A stretch of 60,209 bases of DNA from Chloroflexota bacterium (GTDB lineage Bacteria > Chloroflexota > Anaerolineae > Aggregatilineales > Phototrophicaceae): NCBI GenBank assembly GCA_026707665.1, contig JAPOWK010000027.1:1-60209 (forward strand), written 5' to 3'. The translations under genes were made by a program, and so were the position numbers. This document shows, in pieces, positions 1 through 8,405 of the stretch. The notes under the pieces are model-generated. The model was not told where the DNA came from and ran no database searches. It saw nothing but the letters and a program-made list of their open reading frames with translations. Numbering within the stretch: the stretch's first letter is position 1; each line of letters opens with the position of its first letter.

Positions 1-1973
1 CTCGGAATCGTCTCGTTAATCGGCAGGCGGATCTCGTCGCGCACGCTGTTGACCAGATGTATCAGGGTCCGCGCGCCCTGTTTGAAGGCGGTTACGGCGA
101 GGACATCACTGGCGTTCATGACACGCACGGGCGGTTTCTCCCCCGCCGTCCAGGCGACCGCATCGGCAATGAGTCTGCGAAAATCGCGCACGCCAAATTC
201 CAGGTAGCGGACACCGATCGGAGTGGTAAACAGCACGCGGCGACCACCATCCGCTTCATTTGTGAGAATGACCGGCGGCCCAAGCTCATCGCTGAGTGGA
301 CCGTAATGCACCTCCGAAGCGCCGTGAATGAAGGCGACCGGCTTGGCGGCTTCCGCCTCGACACCTACTTGCATACCCACGGTTGGTATGCGCTTGTTCG
401 CCCGAATCGCTGTCGGAAGCGCATGTGATTCCTCAACCCGCATATAGATGTCAAGCTCAAAGGGCAGCCGCTCGCCAGTGTATTGGACGCCAAAGAGAGC
501 GGCAAAATCATCGGCGTCAGCACGGAGTCCGGTCCCATCGTACATGCCGGCTTCGTAAGAGCCAATGAGGCCGCCACCGGCCGCGGCGTAGGCGCGCACA
601 GCCGCCTTGCCCTCAGCGGACAGGCAACTGGCGTTGGGAAGAATCAACGCGCTATACTGGTCAATGCCAGCGAGCAAGTCCGCTTCGGTGATGACATCAA
701 AGAGAATCTTTTCTTGCAAAAGCGCCTTGGCGAATCCCTTGAGTTCGCCCCGATGCGACGGTGTGCTATCACGATTCTCAAAGCGTTCCTCGGTCGTTCC
801 CGAGTAGAGCAGCGCGACATAGGGTATGCTGACGCGATCGCGGAGATACGGCGCGAGCGACTTGGCTTCGCCAAAGCGGGCATACACATTATCCCAGGCA
901 TCCACATCCACGCGGTCCGGGTAATAGCGCGCAAAAAGCGGCGACGCGCTGTTCGCCAGCAGCTCGGCTACCGACAAGCGCAATTCTGTTTCGCCCAAGC
1001 CATAGAGATCAAATGGCGACTGCGCCATCATACTGAGCACGAGAATTTGCTTGCCTTTGGCGACGGACTGAACATAACGCAGGGCGACTCCGTACCACCA
1101 TAACGGCTCGCGAACGCTGGCGCGGTAAAGTTCCATGTGTACGATGTCTTCAAGGTCAGCCGTACGCGCCACGTCATCGCCGTGCGCCATCGGCACATGC
1201 CATGCCGCGCCGAAGCGTTCATGATACCAGGAGAAAAGCGGCGGCGAGCCAGACAAATAATATTTGTCGCCACTCAACGACGCCAGCGGAAACGCGCCCT
1301 GAAAGTAGACGCAGCGCTCATCGCTCTTGGCGATATCATAAAGCGAGCGGCGCCATTCTGCGATCTGGTCGAAGCGCCAAGATATGAATTTCTGAAATAC
1401 CGGATCGTGCCAGCGCTCCACCGTCGGCAAGGGCAGGCCGAATTCGGCCTCGAAGGCGCGGCGGCAGGCCTCGCTAGCCGACCAACTCTGGAAGCTGGGC
1501 TCATCAAAGTAGAAGCCATCGACTGCGTAATTGTCGGCGATCTCTTTCACAATCGATGCGAAGTACTCGCGGTAGGGACTCAGCGGATCCATCGCAACCG
1601 AGTTGAAGTGCTCGTCCCAAGTGGTGACCCGCCCATCGGCTTTGCGCTGCGCCCAATCGGGATGAGCGAAGTAGAGATCGCGATTCCCCCAGATGGAAGC
1701 CAGATAAGCGACCACTTTCTGACCATTGGCCTGCGCCGCTTCGATCGCGTCCGCCAGCAAGTCGCGTTCTCCCAATCCGGGATAATGCGGCGCAATACGA
1801 CTTTGATAGAAGGCAGTGCCGCCCGGATAGTAGCCAGTAGAAAAGACATTCAGCGTATTGGTATCGCCGCGGTGCGTTTCGTCAACGATGCCCTTGACAT
1901 CAATCGTCGCCACATCCGCCGCCGGGAATTCCAGCGTGACGGCGCGGATCTGTTCATCCCACCAATTCGACAT
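1..1973 (-). CDS. GHL6-type glycoside hydrolase with beta-galactosidase-trimerisation-like domain (C-terminus cut by window edge)
   Basis: The minus strand is open without a stop from an ATG at 1973 to the left edge (657 codons), so the C-terminus is missing. Residues 1-340 look like a TIM-barrel hydrolase of the hypothetical glycosyl hydrolase 6 family: motifs include VVAYLASIWGNRDLYFAHPDW near residues 87-107 and VDGFYFDEPSF at 151-161, whose D157/E158 are candidate catalytic acids. From about residue 345 there is a Rossmann/GATase-like region (ALILPNASCLSAEGKAAVRAY) typical of the beta-galactosidase trimerisation fold. No signal peptide is visible, so it is probably cytoplasmic and acts on imported oligosaccharides. 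It lies downstream of an M20 peptidase and a sugar importer on the same strand. The substrate cannot be inferred. A long antisense frame across this gene is a shadow. Confidence 0.8.
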   Translation of the reverse strand, partial: MSNWWDEQIRAVTLEFPAADVATIDVKGIVDETHRGDTNTLNVFSTGYYPGGTAFYQSRIAPHYPGLGERDLLADAIEAAQANGQKVVAYLASIWGNRDLYFAHPDWAQRKADGRVTTWDEHFNSVAMDPLSPYREYFASIVKEIADNYAVDGFYFDEPSFQSWSASEACRRAFEAEFGLPLPTVERWHDPVFQKFISWRFDQIAEWRRSLYDIAKSDERCVYFQGAFPLASLSGDKYYLSGSPPLFSWYHERFGAAWHVPMAHGDDVARTADLEDIVHMELYRASVREPLWWYGVALRYVQSVAKGKQILVLSMMAQSPFDLYGLGETELRLSVAELLANSASPLFARYYPDRVDVDAWDNVYARFGEAKSLAPYLRDRVSIPYVALLYSGTTEERFENRDSTPSHRGELKGFAKALLQEKILFDVITEADLLAGIDQYSALILPNASCLSAEGKAAVRAYAAAGGGLIGSYEAGMYDGTGLRADADDFAALFGVQYTGERLPFELDIYMRVEESHALPTAIRANKRIPTVGMQVGVEAEAAKPVAFIHGASEVHYGPLSDELGPPVILTNEADGGRRVLFTTPIGVRYLEFGVRDFRRLIADAVAWTAGEKPPVRVMNASDVLAVTAFKQGARTLIHLVNSVRDEIRLPINETIP

Positions 1974-2055
1974 GTTTCTGTTGCCTTTCGGATTATCCCG
2001 GTTCATGCGGGCGACTCAATGGCTCGCCCCTGTCTTAATCGCCAATACTTAGTCT

Positions 2056-2139
2056 CCTGTAGGGGCGTCTCGCTGAGACGCCCTCGTAGCAAGCATCTGA
2101 ATTGTTTCTGCGGGCATTTCAGCGAAACGCCCCTACAGG
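2056..2139. repeat. Large inverted repeat of the GTAGGGGCG family
   Basis: Two arms of about 28 bp (2056-2083 and 2112-2139) are near-perfect reverse complements. Each arm carries its own GGGCGTCTC/GAGACGCCC hairpin. The repeat sits between the hydrolase start and the M20 peptidase stop. It belongs to the dispersed palindromic family seen throughout this window. Confidence 0.85.
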
Positions 2140-2176
2140 TTTCGTTGCAATCTGGATTGCGAATGTGGGCCGAATC

Positions 2177-2215
2177 TTTCTGCCTGGGTGGCGGCATTGT
2201 CGCGCGCATGTCTAC
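2177..2215 (-). repeat. Dispersed TGTAGAC...GCGACAATGCCGCC motif, copy 1
   Basis: Read on the minus strand this contains TGTAGAC, then GCGCGACAATGCCGCC, then CCCAGGCAGA. Similar blocks occur on the plus strand at 8257-8305 and 45406-45452. All three lie in intergenic DNA 5' of minus-strand genes. Function unknown. Confidence 0.55.
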
Positions 2216-2258
2216 AGTCATTGGCACAGAAGCGCTTCTGGCGAAACAGTCCGACACG

Positions 2259-3521
2259 TCAAGAAGCGACGCCGCACCACTCAACGGCCATGCGCGCCAG
2301 GACGCGGGCACAATCAATGACCTGCTCGAATTCGATGTATTCATCGGTGCTATGGATCATGGCGCCAGAGGGACCGAAAAGCACGGATGGCGTGTTCCCG
2401 TAGAGCACCGGCAAACGCAAGTCGCAGCCGCCGGCGCCGTCCACCTGCGCCTCACGCCCGGTGACCGACTTGGCCGCCGCTTTCAGCGAATGCACCATGG
2501 GGTGATTCGGGTCGATTTCAGCGGCGTCAAACCACAAACCGAACCACTCGATCTGCAGCGGATGATTCTGGAACCAACTGTCCTTCGCCGACCATTCGAG
2601 GATGTACTGGCGGAAGTCCTCCTTGATCTTATGAATGTCCTCGCCGGGCAGGCATTCGATGGTGCCTTCCAAGACCGCTTGCGAGGCGACAGTCGAGGGC
2701 CATTCGCCCGCCTGTATCTTGCAGATGCCGGTTGGCACTTTGGTATCGTAGGCGTCGTCGTAGAGCGGATGCGAGACGACCGATTCGCGCATAATGGAGT
2801 AGGCTTCGACTGCGTGGAAGACCTCAAAGGCTTTGCTGATGGGATTGGTCAGTTGATGCTTATACTCGACGCCGCCCTCTTCGCCCGGCACGGTGATGCG
2901 GAAGAATTGCGCGCCGCGGTTGGAGACGGAAAGACGATCCATGCCCGTAGGCTCGGTGAAGATGCAGGCGTCAGCGTTGTGCCCGCGCAAGACGGTCGCC
3001 AGGGTGCCGTTGCCGCCCGACTCTTCATCGACGACGCAATCCACGATCAGGTCGCCCGCCAGTTGGATGCCTGCCGTTTGCAGAGCGAGCACGGTAAGCA
3101 CATTGCTGACGACGCCGCCCTTCATATCGGCGCTGCCGCGGCCATAAACCTTGCCATCGACGAATTTGCCGCTCCAGGGTCCATGCTCCCACAATTCGGG
3201 CGGTCCGATCGGCACAACATCGACATGCCCGTTGAGCTTCAGCGACTTGCCGCCGCCGGCGCCGCGATAGATTCCGACCACGTTGGGGCGCTCGGCGTAA
3301 GACCAGCCGGTCGGCACATAAGCCGGGTGCGCCGCCAGCTCATCATCATCCGGTACCCAACGGTCCACATCCAAATTCATCGCTCGCAGCTGCCGCTCCA
3401 GCAAGTCGATGCAAGGCTTTTCCGCCCCCTCCAACGAGGGGATACGCACCAACTCTTGCAGCAACTCCAGCGCCCGGTCGCGATGCTTTTCGATTGCCTG
3501 GTCGATCTGATCATAGACCAT
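2259..3521 (-). CDS. M20 family metallopeptidase (ArgE/DapE/ACY1 type)
   Basis: This 420-aa cytoplasmic protein resembles the zinc-dependent amidohydrolases that remove acyl or amino-acid groups (acetylornithine deacetylase, succinyl-diaminopimelate desuccinylase, carboxypeptidase G2). Visible motifs are LNGHVDVVPIGP (H99, D101), GRGSADMKGGV (bridging D132) and VDEESGGNGT (the general base and metal glutamates near 166-167). A C-terminal STDEYIE segment resembles the usual last metal-ligand region. The ATG at 3521 is preceded by AAGGATG at good spacing. It lies between a glycoside hydrolase and an ABC importer on the same strand, so it may process an imported N-acylated or peptide-linked substrate; this is inference. 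The exact substrate is unknown. Confidence 0.88.
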   Translation of the reverse strand: MVYDQIDQAIEKHRDRALELLQELVRIPSLEGAEKPCIDLLERQLRAMNLDVDRWVPDDDELAAHPAYVPTGWSYAERPNVVGIYRGAGGGKSLKLNGHVDVVPIGPPELWEHGPWSGKFVDGKVYGRGSADMKGGVVSNVLTVLALQTAGIQLAGDLIVDCVVDEESGGNGTLATVLRGHNADACIFTEPTGMDRLSVSNRGAQFFRITVPGEEGGVEYKHQLTNPISKAFEVFHAVEAYSIMRESVVSHPLYDDAYDTKVPTGICKIQAGEWPSTVASQAVLEGTIECLPGEDIHKIKEDFRQYILEWSAKDSWFQNHPLQIEWFGLWFDAAEIDPNHPMVHSLKAAAKSVTGREAQVDGAGGCDLRLPVLYGNTPSVLFGPSGAMIHSTDEYIEFEQVIDCARVLARMAVEWCGVAS

Positions 3522-3829
3522 GAATTATCATCCTTTGCCAGAAAGCCAACTGTAGGGGCGAGAGACGGGCGGTGTCTACGCGCCCCTTGTCTCGCCCTCC
3601 TCTTTGCGAAATTGCTCTCTACGTGCGACCCAATGGCTCGCCCTGCGGCCCTCTCTTCTTAATCAGACCCTCACCCACTAGACTGCTGTAGGGGCGTTTC
3701 GCTGAAACGTCCGCTCGTATTCGGTATCTAATTCGACGGGCGTCTCGGCGGTTAGTTTTTACGCGACCTACGCACCCCTTGTCTCGCCCGCCCCTCTCTG
3801 CGTCCTCTGCGTTCTCTGTTGTTCGAAAA
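3522..3829. repeat. Intergenic stretch with dispersed palindromes and an embedded GTGTCTACGCG module
   Basis: This 308-bp gap holds a GTAGGGGCGAG...CTCGCCC hairpin at 3551-3598 with a GGTGTCTACGCG insert in its loop. A second GTAGGGGCGTTTCGCTGAAACG hairpin lies at 3686-3712, and a third degenerate copy at 3735-3790. A CCTCTCTGCGTCCTCTGCG fragment at 3793-3820 belongs to another dispersed family. No gene is seen. Confidence 0.75.
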
Positions 3830-4669
3830 TCATCCTTTCACCGCGCCGAAGGTCAAAGCCGAAATGAAATAACGGCGCACCAGCAGCGCGAAAATCACCA
3901 CTGGCAGCGTGCCGATGGTGGCGGTGGCGAACATCGGTCCCCATTTGATGCCCGAGTGGGTCATGAAGAAGGCGATCGTGGTCGGCATCGTGCGCGCTTC
4001 GGTCGACGTCAAGAAGAAGGCGACGCTGAACTCGTTCCAAACGCCGATGAATATGAGGATCGCCGTCGCGGCGATGCCGCCCGCCATCAGCGGCAGCGTG
4101 ATCAGACGAAAAGCCTTGAAGCGCGAGGCGCCATCCACCATCGCCGATTCTTCCAATTCCACGGGGATGCCCTCAACAAAGCCGCGCATCATCCAAATGG
4201 CGTAAGGCACATTCCACAAAAGATAAACCACGATCAGGAAAATATGCGTATCAGACAGATTCAACGAGCCGGCGATGAAAAATAATGCGAAGACGATGGA
4301 GATGCCCGGCACCATCTGCAGGAACAGGAAGCCATAGGCGACGCCTTCTTTATAATGGAAGCGAAATCGCGCGAAACTGTATGTCGCCGGGATGGAAATG
4401 AGAATCGTTAATAGCGTGCTGCAGACGGCGATGATGGTGCTGTTCTTCATATAGAAGAGGATATTCATGTCGCTGAAGATATTCTTGAAGTGTTCTAGCG
4501 TCGGGGTGAAGCCCCAGAAAATTGGCGGATAAGCAAAAGTATCCAGGCGCGTTTTGAAGGCCGAGCTCACCATGAAGACATAGGGAAAGAGAAAGGCGGC
4601 GACCACGCCAATCGTCAGCAGATCCAAAAAGCGGGAGCCCAACAGCGCGCGCAAATTTGCCAGCTTCAT
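3830..4669 (-). CDS. Carbohydrate ABC transporter permease, MalG type
   Basis: This is a six-helix inner-membrane permease of about 280 aa. The binding-protein-dependent transport signature EESAMVDGASRFKAFRLITL near residues 170-190 is the EAA loop that docks the ATPase. The C-terminus SALTFGAVKG is typical of MalG-like subunits. An ATG at 4669 has GAGG nine bases upstream and sits just after the upstream gene's stop; an in-frame ATG at 4684 would overlap that gene by 11 bp and has no clear ribosome site. It forms an operon with the MalF-type permease and the binding protein upstream. No ATPase gene is nearby. Confidence 0.92.
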   Translation of the reverse strand: MKLANLRALLGSRFLDLLTIGVVAAFLFPYVFMVSSAFKTRLDTFAYPPIFWGFTPTLEHFKNIFSDMNILFYMKNSTIIAVCSTLLTILISIPATYSFARFRFHYKEGVAYGFLFLQMVPGISIVFALFFIAGSLNLSDTHIFLIVVYLLWNVPYAIWMMRGFVEGIPVELEESAMVDGASRFKAFRLITLPLMAGGIAATAILIFIGVWNEFSVAFFLTSTEARTMPTTIAFFMTHSGIKWGPMFATATIGTLPVVIFALLVRRYFISALTFGAVKG

Positions 4670-4673
4670 ATCT

Positions 4674-5585
4674 TCAAGCCTCATAGCGGATGCGGTCGCG
4701 CAGCTTGATCAGGATGACCGTCAGCGAGACGATGATGATGATCAGCATGACGCTTGCCGCGGAACCTCGCCCCACATCGCGTTGGATCAAGGTCGTGCGA
4801 TAAATATAGAGCGGCAAGGTCGTCGTTGACGTGCCCGGTCCGCCGCCAAACATGACAAATATCACATCGAAAAGGCGCAGCACATCCATCAGGCGCAGAA
4901 TCAACGTGGTCATAATCAGGGGCAGCATCAGCGGCAAGGTGAGGTGGACGAAGGATTGCAGGCGGGAAGCGCCATCGACCCGCGCCGCCTCGAATGGCTC
5001 GACAGGCAAGGTCTGCAAGCCGGCCAGCAGAATCAGGATGAAGAACGGCGTCCACTCCCAGATATCGACCAGCACCGCCGCCCAAAGCGCCAGGTCAGCG
5101 CCATACCAATTGTGTCGTATGCCAGTGAGCGACTCGATGAAATAATTGATCAAGCCATAAGGCGAAAAATACAAACGGCCGACCATGCCCACCATGGACG
5201 GCATCAGCACCATGGGGATGATCAGCGCCGCGGTGAACACGGAATTGCCGCGCATCTTGCGGTTGAGCAAGAGCGCGATGAGAAAGCCGATGACCAACTC
5301 CGGCACGAGCGTCCCGACGACATAAACGGCGGTCACCCGCAGCGAAGCCCAAAACGTGGTGAACTCGTTGAAGAGCAGCCAGTTGTAATTCTCCAAGCCC
5401 ACCCACTCGGCTGTGCGGAAGGGGTCGCCGAAGGTCAGCTTAACCATGCTCAGCTGCAGCAGCCAAACGGCGCTGTAGGCGGCCAGGGCGAAGACCACCA
5501 AAAAAGCCGGTATGATGAGCAAAGCCGGCACCAGCCAGGGTGGTCGGCGCCTGCGCGGTTGTCGGATACGAGTCATCGCCGTCAT
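4674..5585 (-). CDS. Carbohydrate ABC transporter permease, MalF/UgpA type
   Basis: This 303-aa protein starts with a basic cytoplasmic tail (RQPRRRRPPW) followed by about six membrane helices. The EAA loop reads PVEPFEAARVDGASRLQSF near residues 195-213. It would pair with the MalG-type protein encoded directly downstream to form the translocation pore of a sugar importer. An alternative ATG lies three codons later at 5576. The substrate is unknown. The binding protein gene is upstream at 5755-7077, separated by a repeat-containing gap. Confidence 0.92.
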   Translation of the reverse strand: MTAMTRIRQPRRRRPPWLVPALLIIPAFLVVFALAAYSAVWLLQLSMVKLTFGDPFRTAEWVGLENYNWLLFNEFTTFWASLRVTAVYVVGTLVPELVIGFLIALLLNRKMRGNSVFTAALIIPMVLMPSMVGMVGRLYFSPYGLINYFIESLTGIRHNWYGADLALWAAVLVDIWEWTPFFILILLAGLQTLPVEPFEAARVDGASRLQSFVHLTLPLMLPLIMTTLILRLMDVLRLFDVIFVMFGGGPGTSTTTLPLYIYRTTLIQRDVGRGSAASVMLIIIIVSLTVILIKLRDRIRYEA

Positions 5586-5614
5586 TCCAGACCCGGCTAG
5601 TGCAACGGGGCGGG

Positions 5615-5710
5615 TTTCGGGCGACCCAATGGATCGCCCCTACAGTTACTGCATGTTCGTGTACGGGTCAGGTCGCGTAGGTCGCGTAGACACAGACCGC
5701 CGACACTGAC
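5615..5710. repeat. Dispersed palindrome plus GTAGACAC module
   Basis: 5619-5645 carries GGGCGACCCAATGGATCGCCCCTACAG-like sequence (hairpin GGGCGA/TCGCCC). 5680-5702 carries GGTCGCGTAGACACAGACC, a copy of the short module found nested in other repeats. Both lie between the binding-protein gene and the permease genes of one importer, so the transcript would contain them. Confidence 0.7.
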
Positions 5711-5754
5711 CTTCGCCGGTGGCTGACCCCTCGAATTATTGGCCTGCTGTTCTG

Positions 5755-7077
5755 TTAGTCGGCAAGCACTTCGGAAACCTGCGCCTGCATGCTGGCGACG
5801 GCTTCTTCAACCGTAATTTCGCCGATGAAGGCGCGGCCGCCCTCTGTCCCCATAATGCTGCTCACCTGGCTCCACTTCGGCGAAGGCAAGACAACCGCCA
5901 AGCCCTCAGCGCCCAGATCGGCCGCTTGACCGAGGGCGTCCAACGTCGCCTGGTAATAGGGATTCGCCGCTTGCAGATCCGGATCGCCCAAAGCCGATTG
6001 GCGCGAGACGATACCGCCGTTGGCCAGGTAATCCTCCTGCAAGCCTTCGCTGGTCAGATAAGCGATGAAAGCCCAGGTCGCTTCTTTCACTTGCGAGTCA
6101 TCCATCATCGCGAAGGACCAACCCCAAACGCCGGAATAGGCGCCTGCGGGACCAGCGGGCAGCTTGCTGTAGCCAGTCATCCCGGCGACCAGAGACTTAT
6201 CGGGGTTCTCCACTTCGGGCGCGGCCGCCGATGCCTCGATCATGATGGCAGCGCGGCCGAGCATGAAAGCGTCCCAGGCTTCGGGGAAGGAGAAGGATTC
6301 GACGCCGACTGGACCGTATTGCCAGAGATCGCGCACATATTCCAGCGAGGCGATCGTACCCGGTGAATCAAGCGCGACATCGCCGGTCTCCGGATCCACC
6401 ATCATGCCGCCGAAGGGCGCCAGGAAGATCGACCACATATAAGTGAATTCCCAGCCGAGCCGGGCGCGATAAGAAATTCCATCTACGCCATCGACATTTT
6501 CGCTGAAGTATTTCGCCGCTTCCATCACTTCGGCGTAAGTGGTCGGCACGGCGATGCCATGCTCCTCCAGCAGGTCTTCGCGATAGAACATGAAGACGGT
6601 TTCGCCAGCGAAGGGAATGCCGTAGTGCATGCCATCTTCCCAGAGGAACATGTCACGATAAGCCTGCAATATGTCTTCGTAGTTGAACCAGTCGGGCGTA
6701 ATGTCGGATTCGATCCAGGGCTCCAGTGGCACGGCGTATCCACTTTGCGCCACTTGGGGGCTCCATTCGATGGCGATCATCATCGCGTCATAGCTCGCCG
6801 ATTCGGCTGAGACTTCCAGCAGGCGCCGCTGGCTGAGCTGGCCCTCTTCCATTTCGTCGAGTGTGACCGTGATGCCGGTCAATTCCTCGAAGCGCGGGAT
6901 CATCGTTTTGAAGGCTTCAATCGAAGGATGCGAAGCCACCGCCACGGTGATTTCCGTGCCGCCGTAGGCTTCCTTGATGCCGGCCGCCCAATCTTCGATC
7001 GGGTCATGCGACATCGCGGCAACGCTGGAAAATGCGAGAGCGAATACCAAGAGTACGAATATCAGTCTAGCTTTCAT
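5755..7077 (-). CDS. Extracellular sugar-binding protein of an ABC importer
   Basis: This is a family 1 extracellular solute-binding protein of about 440 aa. The start at 7077 is preferred because AAAGGAAA lies eight bases upstream and it gives a clean signal peptide (MKARLIFVLLVFALAF, then cleavage near AMS). A longer frame from 7209 would add 44 unlikely residues. Typical features are TVAVASHPSIEAFKTMIPRFEE after the signal, a tryptophan/tyrosine-rich middle (YGIPFAGETVFMFYREDL) and a C-terminal AVASMQAQVSEVL helix. No lipobox cysteine is present. It precedes two permease genes of the same importer. Confidence 0.92.
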   Translation of the reverse strand: MKARLIFVLLVFALAFSSVAAMSHDPIEDWAAGIKEAYGGTEITVAVASHPSIEAFKTMIPRFEELTGITVTLDEMEEGQLSQRRLLEVSAESASYDAMMIAIEWSPQVAQSGYAVPLEPWIESDITPDWFNYEDILQAYRDMFLWEDGMHYGIPFAGETVFMFYREDLLEEHGIAVPTTYAEVMEAAKYFSENVDGVDGISYRARLGWEFTYMWSIFLAPFGGMMVDPETGDVALDSPGTIASLEYVRDLWQYGPVGVESFSFPEAWDAFMLGRAAIMIEASAAAPEVENPDKSLVAGMTGYSKLPAGPAGAYSGVWGWSFAMMDDSQVKEATWAFIAYLTSEGLQEDYLANGGIVSRQSALGDPDLQAANPYYQATLDALGQAADLGAEGLAVVLPSPKWSQVSSIMGTEGGRAFIGEITVEEAVASMQAQVSEVLAD

Positions 7078-7330
7078 TGAACATTTCCTTTCGAGAAACT
7101 CTGAACAAACGGGACAAGATGCCGATACTCTCCGCCGTCGAGAAAGCATCTGGACTAAGTTTACTAGCTTGACGTGAATCCGCCACAAATTGAGGCAGCT
7201 ACCGCGCAATTGCCATCATGGTCATGACCGTCGACGGGCGAAGCGGCTTAATGGCTGTGTCAGACGGTTAGACTCTGCCCATTGACAGGCGCCGCCGACA
7301 GGACGCTGCGGTCGCCATGGCGGATTAACC

Positions 7331-8164
7331 TCATTGCACGGGCATGTTCTCCCAGGGCCAGATCTTGTCCCAGGCTTCCAACCAGCTATCCCCGCGGCCA
7401 ATGACTTTTTCCGCCGGCAGGTCCAACTCGACGTCGGGGCGCGGCGTATAAGCCATCATCACGTCCGTGTGCCCGAATTCTGCGGTGATCGTCACCGGCG
7501 ATGACGGTACATAGGGCGCCACCGCATTCAGATCCTGCAGCGCCTCATACGCGCAGGCTTCGATCATTTTGCGCGCGCGTTGCGGCGCGATCTGGCGCGC
7601 AGAGAATTTCGAAAGCCCGCGCTTGACCGCCACCGTCTTCAAACCGGCGCCGACCAGCTCCGTGGCTTCACGGCAGGCGGCGACGTCGCCGGTGACCATC
7701 AGCACCGGGCAGCCATAATGACCGCAAAGCGCGGCGTTGACGCCGATCTCGCCGACGAGTTGATCGTTGAACCAGAGATTTCGGCACTGCGAAAACGAGA
7801 TCGTGTGATTCAGGACGCCATCCGGCGTATTATTGCGCGCGTGATAGCCAACCATGAGGCAGGCATCGGCGCCTTGTTCCAGCGGTTCTCGATAATGTGT
7901 CCAGGTATGATGGGCGACGTAATCGCAAGCGGGATCAAGCATGCCTTTGAGCAGCGAATTGTAGCGCCAGTCGCCGCCAGCGTTATGGCCATCAATGACG
8001 ATGATCTCGGTCGCGCCCGCCCGCGCCGCCCCGCGCACCGCCGCATTCACCTCGGCGGTATAGAGCTCGCGCCCTTCCGGGTAGCCCGCCTTGCCGCCGC
8101 CCACCTGGTCCCAGGTGACAATGCCGCTAACGCCTTCCATGTCGCACATGATCAAGATTCTCAT
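7331..8164 (-). CDS. DppA-like M55 D-aminopeptidase
   Basis: This 277-aa protein matches the zinc-dependent D-aminopeptidases that release N-terminal D-amino acids from short peptides, as in cell-wall peptide recycling. Residues D8 and E10 (MCDMEGVSG) and H60 (VIDGHNAGG) match the metal ligands of Bacillus subtilis DppA in position. GYHARNNTPDGVLNHT near 106-121 supplies two further conserved histidines. No signal peptide is seen. AAGGCAG lies upstream of the ATG at 8164. It lies between two sugar importers on the same strand, suggesting the imported material contains peptide or amino-acid parts; that link is inference. Confidence 0.88.
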   Translation of the reverse strand: MRILIMCDMEGVSGIVTWDQVGGGKAGYPEGRELYTAEVNAAVRGAARAGATEIIVIDGHNAGGDWRYNSLLKGMLDPACDYVAHHTWTHYREPLEQGADACLMVGYHARNNTPDGVLNHTISFSQCRNLWFNDQLVGEIGVNAALCGHYGCPVLMVTGDVAACREATELVGAGLKTVAVKRGLSKFSARQIAPQRARKMIEACAYEALQDLNAVAPYVPSSPVTITAEFGHTDVMMAYTPRPDVELDLPAEKVIGRGDSWLEAWDKIWPWENMPVQ

Positions 8165-8256
8165 TGGGCTGCCTTTCTAGTTCGATTCATCAACAGATTG
8201 GCAGATTTTATCACCAGCCGCGCGATATCAACACAAATCACCAACTTTACGTGCTC

Positions 8257-8305
8257 TGTAGACTCCCGCACGACAATGCCGCCGCCCACGCAAAATACCT
8301 TGTGT
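8257..8305 (+). repeat. Dispersed TGTAGAC...GCGACAATGCCGCC motif, copy 2
   Basis: The plus strand reads TGTAGACTCCCGCACGACAA followed by TGCCGCCGCCCACGCAAAA. It is closely similar to 45406-45452 and, in reverse, to 2177-2215. It lies about 95 bp upstream of the DppA-like gene. Confidence 0.55.
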
Positions 8306-8351
8306 CTCGCTTTGGGCAATAGACTGTATAAATCAAACGCCCGCATGGTCT

Positions 8352-8400
8352 AGCTCCCCTTCCCTAGCTCGCTGGGGAAGGGGCCGGGGGATGGGGTTTG
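8352..8400 (+). repeat. Dispersed CCCCTTCCC...GGGAAGGGG repeat
   Basis: AGCTCCCCTTCCCTAGCTCG, then CTGGGGAAGGGGCCGGGGG and ATGGGG. The arms CCCCTTCCC and GGGGAAGGGG can form a hairpin. Related copies occur at 15125, 15263, 31456, 35180, 39857, 45467 and 47341. Confidence 0.8.
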
Positions 8401-8405
8401 CCGTT

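Noticed and set aside
1137..3662. 841-codon plus-strand frame
   Set aside because: It is antisense to the GHL6-like hydrolase and the M20 peptidase, both with clear family motifs, and crosses their intergenic repeat. High GC keeps the frame open.
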